Assembly (NCBI RefSeq): GCF_023159225.1
Contig: NC_063166.1
Location: 42,401,149 to 42,465,148 of the forward strand
Origin: Perognathus longimembris pacificus
Lineage: Eukaryota > Chordata > Mammalia > Rodentia > Heteromyidae
Direction: 5' to 3'
DNA: 64,000 nucleotides
In this document: piece after piece, positions 56,690 to 64,000 of the stretch
Position numbering within the stretch: position 1 is the stretch's first letter
Layout of the letters: each line of letters starts with the position of its first letter
Translations under genes and position numbers: made by a program
The notes under the pieces: generated by a model
What the model was told of the DNA's origin: nothing
Databases searched by the model: none
What the model saw: only the letters and a program-made list of their open reading frames with translations

Positions 56690-56945
56690 GTAACCAAAGG
56701 GCCTGTCACCATTTCTTACAAGTATAGTCTCTGTACCTCTGTTTTGCATGCCTCTAGTTTATCCTGACTCATCTTCCCAGAAACAACTCTGGTCCTTCGG
56801 TTTTAAAGGGGGGCTGATGGGTGAAGATCATCCATCTTCTGTAACTTTTTCAGGCTGACTCAGGGGCGTTGACCTTACCTAGCCAGGAACCTATAACCTT
56901 AGTCTACTTTACCAAGGGACTGCAGGACTACTGCAAACTGAAAAT
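56690..56945 (-). other. Shared internal module 2 (copy in provirus A)
   Basis: Matches 62050-62345 in provirus C, including aaaggggggctgatggg and cgaagatcatccatcttctg-type stretches. No coding signature. In A it lies just inside the 3' LTR. Confidence 0.85.
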
Positions 56946-56949
56946 TAAC

Positions 56950-57190
56950 TTTCAGCTATACAGACTTACCATTAGCTGTATAGTGTTTAGTATCCAAATG
57001 TAAGCAACACAATACATAAACTTCTCAGCTGTGCTCTAAGGGTCGGGTGGCTATACCCGTATTCCTGAGCAAGCCCAAAACTACCTAAAATAAGGGGGTC
57101 ACCTCACTTTGGAGTGAGCTGCCAAAATAACATCAACACTAGCCAGGGTAGTAAGGAAAGAATGCAAAAAGAAAATTATAACAATATTCA
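56950..57190 (-). other. Possible env start and unassigned sequence, provirus A
   Basis: Directly after the integrase end, the minus strand encodes a short Leu/Phe-rich hydrophobic stretch in the position where an env signal peptide would be. It stops after about 30 residues and no surface or transmembrane domain follows. Confidence 0.35.
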
Positions 57191-58000
57191 GTCTAACTTT
57201 CTTTTCTTGAGGCGAAGGCGAAGTGGCTGAGTTGGGTGGTGCTTGGAGACCTCCCATGTTCCACCACGGTAGTCGTCGTCCAGGGCAAAGGGGTCAGCTG
57301 GCCTGGTGTGGGAGCAATGAACCCAAGTGGCAATGCCGTCTAGGGTTCCTTCCACCGTGGTTCTAAGGATTTTAGTCCCCTGGTTTTTTAGATGAAAGCC
57401 GGTCCGTTGTCAGACCCAATGGTGGATGGTAAGCCATACCTGGGTAGGATTTCTTCCAGGATCTTCTTAGCCACTACATTCGCAGTCTTGTGCTTTGTTG
57501 GATAGGCTTCAACACATCCTGAAAAGGTGTCTACAAAAACTAGCAAATATTTGTAATTTCTGTGAAATCTACTTCCCAATACACGCCTGGCCTATTCCCA
57601 CAGAGGCGAGCTCCTTTAGTAATCTGTTGATTGGGGGCATTGGCAAGCTGACAGGCTTGCAATTTTTAACAATATCTTCAATAAGTTGATCTCCTTGTCT
57701 GATTTTCACTTTGGTTTGTCGGAGCAAGTCCTGCATTTTTCGGGTTCCCATGTGAGAAGCTCAGATTCTCTTAAGGATCCCCTTACCCAGCCCTTGTGGC
57801 AGGATAAGTTTCCCTTCACAAGTTTTCCACCAGTCATTGTTTCCTTCTCTGTCCAGGGGTTTTGTGGGCCATGGGAATTTTCTTTATCCACTCCAAGCCT
57901 TCTTGGGAATACTGGGGCACAGGAGGCAAAGCTCGTGGCCCAGGGTCTACTAAAGTCTGTTCCCAGGAAGTCTGACTTGTCTGGCTGATTTAGGCAAAGG
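57191..58000 (-). pseudogene. pol: pol remnant: RNase H end and integrase of provirus A
   Basis: On the minus strand a segment at about 58000-57750 resembles the RNase H/integrase junction. The integrase N-terminal region follows (57751-57569: MGTRKMQDLLRQTKVKI), then a Cys-x-x-Cys stretch and a WEVDFTE motif carrying the first catalytic Asp in another frame. The core with SDNGPAF (second Asp) lies in the 57579-57388 frame. The sequence then jumps to the C-terminal domain (57365-57191), so the part with the third catalytic residue (Glu) is deleted. At least two frameshifts and a stop also break it. Non-functional; gammaretrovirus-type by motif spacing. Confidence 0.88.
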
Positions 58001-58091
58001 GAATTTCAGCACAGTCTACGTGCATCTGACAGCCAATGCTTGCTCTCTTTTAATATGAAGCCCAGATGGGTGACCTCAGGTTTACAAACTT

Positions 58092-59335
58092 GTGCCTTTT
58101 AACACTCTAGTTTGTAAAAGCATTTTCCTGATTGGCTGGGGAACTGATCTCTGATGACCTAAAAAGTTACTTTTGCAGGCCTTTAACACATCTCAATAAG
58201 GACACAATCTCAGGTCTACAGGCTTTAAACAGATGTATCAGCTTAAAATTCTCACTGCCAGTCAGAGCTTTGAGTAAATGCGGGTGGGTGAGATTTTAAT
58301 CTATCCTCTCATTTGACAAACTTACCCTTACTAACCACTATCACAGATGACTGGCAAGTTCCTGCCCAGTAGACAGACATGGGCATTGGAAAGGCATGCT
58401 TATGAACTATTCTTCTAGGACTTCCCGGCTTTGATTAACTTTTGAAAGGCCAAACAGGAGTGACTCTAGGATCTGACACCATCTCTGCCATCCAAGCAGT
58501 GGCTTACTGCCTCTGGATGCTCCATCACTTTTGTCCCAGGAGGAGTGACTTTCCACTGGACTTGGACTCAGGGCCTGAGCACTGTCCCCCAGCTCTCCAG
58601 CTCAAGGCTAGCACCCTACCACTTTGAGCTCCACACAACTCCGTTCCCAGCACTCTGCTGGCTGCTTAGAGACAAGTCTCTCATAGGGACCTTTCTTTGC
58701 CCGGGCTGGCTTTGAACCAGTGAGTCTTATAAGGGGCCACTTTACTCCAATTATAAGCAACAAGGTGGTCCACACAGAAGTAGTTTTTAAGCATGCTCTC
58801 TTACCTGGAACTTATTAAGGGTCAGTATTAGATCTTGACAAACTTGAAGGAATCACCTGTGCTTCTCTGTGGGCCTGCTGGAAACGGTTACAAAAAACCT
58901 ACAAAGAAGTTGGAATGGCAATTAAACATTTTGGTAGTCATAATTCTCCTTTTCTCACTTTGCAATAATTATTTAGGACAATTTTACTTCCAAATTTCTT
59001 ATCTAGAAATGTATTCTTGATTTCCAAAGCCTTTTTAATACTAACAACACTTTAGCTTTTATCTGCATTGGAAAAACTGAAGCTCACAGGCATTCTGAAA
59101 CCAGGTGCCGCCCTTTGCTTATGGGCTGCTTGTTTCAAAAGAGCCTCTTTTTTTTTTTTTCAGTCCCAGTTACTGCATGGCATGAAGACCTTTGAATTTT
59201 TCCTTAATGCAACAATTACAATTAGAAATACTTATCCATTCAGCTTTCCAATATATTAGTGAGAAACATTGGTCCATTTTGCCATTTCTTCCTACATACA
59301 TAGAGTTAATGAGAGTTTACTTCTATCCCCATTAG
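58092..59335 (-). other. Shared internal module 1 (copy in provirus A)
   Basis: About 1.2 kb that aligns with 62383-63990 in provirus C. Examples are actatcacagatgactggca, gacaccatctctgccatcc and ccattcagctttccaata. It has no retroviral protein similarity and occupies the place of gag and most of pol. A SINE fragment is embedded at 58555-58735. Confidence 0.85.
58555..58735 (-). mobile_element. SINE fragment captured inside module 1
   Basis: cttggactcagggcctgagc ... ctcaaggctagcaccctacc, then ccgggctggctttgaacca. The same fragment sits at the same place in C (62890-63062), so it predates the split of the two proviruses. Confidence 0.8.
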
Positions 59336-59653
59336 TTTAGTATATATATATATATATCCCTTTAAAATCCAAATTTCTGACACTTAGCTGATTTTTTTAA
59401 AATTTTAATTAAAGAACCCTGAGAAATCCTTTAAAGCATTTGGTAATGCCCAAACTTGATGACCCTTTGACTTTAAACAAACTTAGTTTTGCATCATACT
59501 GCAGTCTTGAACATGTTCACACTCACACATGCACATACATTTTCAAAAGATCTTAAAGCGCGCTGAATAAGCATTGGCCGTACATTTTAAGACAAAAACC
59601 TTTAACAAATGATTTTAGCATTCTCCAGCCTCATTTTCCAGGGCTTGATAGTT
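59336..59653 (-). other. AT-rich internal sequence of provirus A
   Basis: Contains a (TA)n run at 59341-59357. No coding signal. Confidence 0.45.
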
Positions 59654-60418
59654 TTAGTAAAACATTTTAGCACACCAAATAATTTTCTGGCTAAGTAGGC
59701 TGGGTGGGGGTCCCCCTAGAGTTCTTTTTTTGTGGACACTCTCACTGATTGACTGATTGTGGGCTGTCACCTGTACATCTTTCCAGTGAGCTAAAGTCAC
59801 TTCCAGGGGAGTGGAAGGAACGTCCCCCATCATCCGTTTGTCAGTCAGGCACAGCACAAGAAAAAAACACACAAAAATAATCACAGGCACAAAGACCAGA
59901 CAACACTTACAGACAGACTTAGGGAGCCGCGGCTTACAGGTTCGATTGTGTCTCTCCTGCCCCTGTGAGGAGGCAGGCCACACAGTCTCACTGTGTCTTT
60001 CCTGCCCCTGTGAGGGGGAAGACCACACAGTCTCACTGAGTCTCTCCTGCCCCTGTGAGGGGGCAGACCACACAGTCTTGAGGCTCTCTATCTCCCGTTC
60101 CTGTGTAGGAGCGGACCAGACAACCCCAAATATAGAGTGGACTAGACAGGCGCCCGTTAGAAGGGCCTCCCGGTCCAGTCCTTCAGGTCCAGGGTGGTAG
60201 TGGGAAGCCTGAGCCCCCTGTGGAGGGCTTGAGGTGTCCCCCAAGTCCCCCAGGACTGCCCATATGAGCATGTCCACTCCAGCTGGTCCTTTACTACCTA
60301 CAGGTTCAGATTCAAGCGGCTGGCCTAAACAGAAAACAAAACTACAAATCACACAGACACAGACACACAGAATGAACTGCCCTTCGGAGTCTGGGGTCTC
60401 GGGGGTCTCTGGGGCCAT
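59654..60418 (-). other. Long open frame (254 codons) in the leader of provirus A
   Basis: Opens with ATG at the edge of the primer binding site and runs uninterrupted through the leader, where gammaretroviruses carry the packaging signal. The conceptual product has an N-terminal Cys/Val-rich hydrophobic run (about residues 16-31), about four repeats of a 15-residue unit (core SQGQERHSETVWSSP, residues 100-160), and a second hydrophobic segment (about 172-192). No similarity to Gag is visible. It may be chance openness of a GC-rich repeated leader. It is not near any splice or Kozak evidence. Confidence 0.3.
59951..60120. repeat. 45-bp tandem repeats in proviral leader
   Basis: Units begin with cctgcccctgtgaggggg at 59956, 60001 and 60046, with a diverged fourth unit near 60094. 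The period of 45 bp keeps frame. Confidence 0.92.
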
Positions 60419-60434
60419 CCCGGATGAGCCCCCA
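60417..60434 (-). promoter_or_regulatory. Primer binding site, tRNA-Pro type
   Basis: Minus strand tgggggctcatccgggat differs at one position from the Pro primer site common in gammaretroviruses. It lies 2 bp inside the 5' LTR. Confidence 0.93.
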
Positions 60435-60436
60435 AA

Positions 60437-60753
60437 TGTTGTGCCAAGTCATGAAACCACCACCAAGAAGGCCACTGAGACTCAGACATTCCGAAATGCA
60501 AAAGCAAGGCAAGGCTTTATTTAAGTGAGCTGCAACACGGGCCTCGTCCTACCCACTGAAACAGCGGAGGTTAGGAGGGAGCCCTGAGCTGTGATTACAC
60601 AGGGCTTATAAAGGCAAAGAACAAGGTTACAAGAATCAGGTGTTCAAGCAAGCAAGACTAGGACACAGGTACAAATCTGATTGGCTCAGGGTTTAATTCT
60701 AAAATGGGGTTCACGTGGTAAAATGGGGCCTGACTTCAAAGTCTGGCACTTCA
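60437..60753 (-). mobile_element. 5' LTR of provirus A
   Basis: 317 bp. By hand alignment it differs from the 3' LTR at about 13 bases (mostly C/T or A/G changes) over about 311 shared positions, plus one 18-19 bp unit difference and a 6-bp indel. Promoter elements as in the 3' LTR. Confidence 0.93.
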
Positions 60754-60758
60754 CTCAC
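60754..60758. repeat. 5-bp target-site duplication of provirus A, right copy
   Basis: CTCAC, matching 56233-56237. Confidence 0.9.
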
Positions 60759-62040
60759 TTTCTAGGGATTGTCTTTCTCACTTTTAACATGCCCAAACCT
60801 TTTAATCTAAAGGAAACTTTTTGTTTTCCCAATTTTCTCTCTAAAGTAAAATTTAACATATCCCCACTCACATCATATTTTACTTCCTCACGCCATCAGC
60901 GACTTACTGGAACTCTGTGATAATTGACTTTTTAAATCCCTTTTTTTATCCAGAGGAAACCATTTATCCCTTTCTCCAAGGCTTCCTATACTAACTTTCC
61001 TCTTTACATTTCCTGGGGCTTCTTTGCTGCTAGAATTTTAAACTGTCTACATTTTCTTTTCCTCTGGTTTGTAGAATTATTTCAACTACATCAAGGCAAT
61101 TTACTGTGACTCGACCCACAGGCTGTTGGGGAAAACAAAGATGGGGCAAGGGTCAGTTTGATGGGACTGCTGTTCCTAAGAAGCCAGACCAGAGACAGCT
61201 GTCATGAGTTACTATTTTAGAGTGGGTTTCTCCAGTTTCCAGTGCCTCTAAGTGTCTAATGTTGGCCTGTGGCATCTGTAAGATCCACCCCCAGGAGGTG
61301 GAAGATGCCATGAAGATGCCAGCAGTTTAAATCTCTGTCCAGCTACCTTGGTAACTGGCACACACCTGATAGCAGTTACCTCCCTCTCTTCTCTGAGGTC
61401 ACATCCTAATCCATCTGGACATATTTTAATACTCTTGGACACCCCCCCACCCCAGGCATTGCCTGGAAGTGACTCTCCAGCCTGTCATACATGCTTTGAA
61501 TTTAGCAGCAGGCCAGTCTGATTGAAAATTTCTTACAATATCCAATTTTCTTAATAGAGCTAGTTAACTCCAGTCAACTCAAAAATGTCGCCCCCAAAAT
61601 TTTAGTTCTAGCAGATCCAAAACACTTTCCAGCAGAAATCAGCTGCATGTGATAACAGTCCCATCTGAAGATATAGATTCTTCCAGATGACTGTTAGACT
61701 TTCCTTGATCCTCACTCCAATGCAATCGGCAGGGGCCATCATGGTGTCAGGCAGCAGTGGCTCCCAGTGGTTCCAGTAGAATGTCACACCTTCTGCTGGG
61801 TTACCTGCAACTTTCTCCAAAGACTGGTTAGAGAAGCTTAACCTAAGTAAACCTAAAGCCTAACTTTAGTCAAATTTCCTAGTATTTTCCTGATTCCTTC
61901 TTAAACACACTAGCTTTTGTAGGCTTGCACATCACTAAATGTCAAGACAGCTTTAGGTAATCAATGGCCCTTGGGTCATTTTGCCAGGGCAATAAGTTTA
62001 AATCAGATATTTCCAATAAGGCTAGGAATTTTTTTAAACC
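60759..62040 (-). other. Internal sequence of provirus C, unassigned
   Basis: Continues C after the interruption by A. No recognisable protein domain. 61960-61680 matches 53630-53900 in the rightward unit, and 61140-61100 matches 53190-53225. Decayed coding sequence or captured non-viral DNA are both possible. Confidence 0.5.
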
Positions 62041-62049
62041 AACATAGAA

Positions 62050-62345
62050 GGCTTGGCCTGTAACCATTTCTCACAAGTGCAGTCTCTGTATACTGTTACC
62101 TCTGTTTTCCATGCCTCTAGTCTATCCTGCCTCATCTTCCCAAAAACAACTCTGGCCCCTTAGTCCTAAAGGGGGGCTGATGGGCGAAGATCATCCATCT
62201 TCTGTAACTTCTTCAGGCTGACTCAGGGATGTTGACCTTACCTCTCCAGGAATCTATAATTTTATTCTACTTTACCAAGGGGCTGCAGGATCAGATGTCC
62301 ATTAGGAGCTTTACTCCAAACTGGAAATTACATTTAACATTTTAA
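62050..62345 (-). other. Shared internal module 2 (copy in provirus C)
   Basis: Matches 56690-56945 of provirus A. In C it is joined almost directly to module 1, with no pol between them. Confidence 0.85.
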
Positions 62346-62889
62346 CTTTTAACTATACAGACTTCTTTTTGGGCTACCGCAGTGTAGCCTTTTAACATTC
62401 TAGTTTGTAAAAGCTTTTTCCTGACTGGCTGGGGAACTGATCTCTGGTGGTCTAAAAAAATGTCTACATTACTTTTGAAGGCCTTCAGCAGATATCAATG
62501 AGGATACAATCTCAGATCTACAAGCTTTTTCCTGAACAGGTGTACCAGCTCAAAATTCACTACTAGTTAGGGCTTTGAGCAGATGCAGAAGGTTGGGATT
62601 TTTAAACTATCCTCCCATTTGACAAACTTACCTTTACTATCCACTATCACAGATGACTGGCAAGTTCCTGCCCAGTAGACAGACATGGGCATTAGAAAGG
62701 CATGCTTATGAACTATTCTTCTAGGACCTCCCGGCTCTGATTAACTTTTGAAAGGCCAAACAGGAGTGACTCTAGGATCTGACACCATCTCTGCCACCCA
62801 AGCAGGGGCTTACTGCCTCTGGATGCTCCATCACTTTTGTCCCAGGAGTGATTTTCCATGCTGGTATAAATGCACCTTTGACATTTCTC

Positions 62890-63062
62890 TTGGTCCATCA
62901 CTGGACTTGGACTCAGGGCCTGAGTGCTGTCTCTCAGCTCTCCAGCTCAAGGCTAGCACCCTACCACTTTGAATCTCAAATACTCTGTTCCCAGCACTTC
63001 TGCTGGCCAACTGAACACAAAAACTCTCACTGGGACATTTCTCTGCCCGGGCTGGCCACAAA
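62890..63062 (-). mobile_element. Captured SINE fragment in provirus C module 1
   Basis: Orthologous in position to 58555-58735; same truncated ends. Confidence 0.78.
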
Positions 63063-63492
63063 TTGCAAATTCAGATCAATGAGTCTTACAAGAGGCCACT
63101 TTACTCCAATTAAAAGCAACAAGGTGGTCCATACAGAAGTAGTTTTTAAACATACTCTTACCTGGAACTTATTAAGGGCCAATGTTAGATCTTGACAAAC
63201 TTGTAGGAATCATTTGTCCTTCTCTGTGGGCCTGCTGGAAATTGTTACCAAAAAACCTACAAACAGACTGAAATGGCAATTAAACATTCATTTTGGTAGC
63301 CATAATTTTCCTCTATCCAACTTAAAACAAACATTTAGGACAAGTTTTACTTCCAAATCTCTTGAAATGCATTTTGTTTTAATTTAAAGTCTTTAATATT
63401 TACTCTTTAGCGCTCTGGCTGCTCAAATTCTTTATCTAGAAATGTATTTTAAAACCCTTAAAGTCAAGGCTTTTACACCTTTGCCTCAGTCT

Positions 63493-63700
63493 TTTTTTTT
63501 TTTTTTTGGCCAGTCCTGGGGCTTGGACTCAGGGCCTGAGCACTGTCCCTGGCTTCTTTTTGCTCAAGGTTAGCACTCTGCCACTTGAGCCACAGCGCCA
63601 CTTCTGGCCATTTTCTGTATATGTGGTGCTGGGGAATCAAACCCAGGGCCTCATGTATATGAGGCAGGCACTCTTGCCACTAGGCCATATCCCCAGCCCC
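63493..63700 (-). mobile_element. Dimeric tRNA-like SINE inserted in provirus C
   Basis: T-tail, ggccagtcctggggcttgga ... cacttgagccacagcgccac, then ggaatcaaacccagggcctc ... atatccccagcccc. Duplication ttgcctcagtct at 63481-63492 and 63701-63712. Absent from the matching place in provirus A. Confidence 0.96.
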
Positions 63701-64000
63701 TTGCCTCAGTCTTATTTGCATCCAAAAGCTCTGAAACCCAGGGGCATCAGGCCTCCTGGCTGCCTGTTTAAAAGAGCCATTTTTTTTTTCCTTCAGTCCC
63801 AGCTACTACATGAAGACTTTAAACCCAAAAAACAATTTTCCTTAATGCAAGAGTTACAATTAGTTACAATTACAAAATTAGAAATACTTATCCATTCAGC
63901 TTTCCAATAAATTAGTGAGAAACATTAGCTCGTTTTGCCATTTTTTTCTACATACAGAGAGTTAATTAGAGTTTACATATTTTAAAATACTTGCCTGATC

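Larger units (their letters stand above)
56238..60753 (-). mobile_element. Provirus A: complete but defective gammaretrovirus-type provirus (4.5 kb)
   Basis: Two LTRs (60437-60753 and 56238-56567), a Pro-type primer site next to the 5' LTR, a polypurine tract next to the 3' LTR and a CTCAC duplication define it exactly. It is about half the length of a full gammaretrovirus. There is no recognisable gag, protease or reverse transcriptase; only the RNase H/integrase end of pol survives, broken. Sequence of non-viral look fills about 58090-59650. It is inserted in provirus C in the same orientation. Confidence 0.93.
62383..64000 (-). other. Shared internal module 1 (copy in provirus C), runs off window
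   Basis: Aligns with 58092-59335 of provirus A. It contains the captured SINE fragment (62890-63062) and a later SINE insertion (63493-63700). Confidence 0.85.

Noticed and set aside
59811..60200. 129-codon plus-strand frame opposite the proviral leader
   Set aside because: Shadow of the 45-bp repeats on the antisense strand.

Overview
This is nuclear DNA from a mammal, very probably a rodent. It is packed with SINEs, LINE-1 fragments, LTR elements, microsatellites and A-tailed retroposons. I see no intact host protein-coding gene, no convincing exon and no genuine tRNA or rRNA gene. The most frequent young repeat is a SINE of about 200 bp made of two tRNA-like halves: an ID-like left half, then a right half that begins close to 'tggctcaagtggcagagtgc'. 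Several copies have perfect 15-bp target-site duplications. A second SINE joins a B1/7SL-like left half to the same right half. From memory of the SINE literature this combination fits Geomyoidea (kangaroo rats, pocket mice, gophers). The species call is inference.

Layout. 1-6468 is mostly unique sequence with an old repeat, a small young retrocopy (1832-1956), SINEs and an L1 tail. 6469-7735 holds two LTRs of opposite orientation lying end to end. 7870-11790 is a long decayed L1 (+) peppered with SINEs. 11791-50679 is gene-free sequence with L1 pieces, MaLR-like LTRs, about 25 SINEs, a 40-43 bp minisatellite and many microsatellites. One L1 (40322-41350) has the 5'-inverted structure expected of twin priming.

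50680-64000 is a nest of endogenous retroviruses. A betaretrovirus-like 5' end (LTR 50721-51243, Lys-type primer site, N-terminal gag remnant) points rightward. A gammaretrovirus-type solo LTR (51335-51969, 4-bp duplication AGGG) sits between its primer site and gag. The same LTR type recurs inverted at 54425-55054 as the 3' LTR of a leftward provirus, called C here, with a polypurine tract and env tail remnant. C is interrupted by a complete but defective leftward provirus A (56238-60753) with both LTRs, a Pro-type primer site, a broken integrase and a 5-bp duplication CTCAC. C resumes at 60759 and runs off the window.

A and C have different LTRs but share two internal modules that look non-coding, one with an old SINE fragment embedded. 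This suggests a non-autonomous, recombining family in which gag and most of pol were replaced by non-viral sequence. It is the best candidate here for something not previously described. Every viral reading frame seen is truncated or frameshifted; none looks able to make a functional protein.
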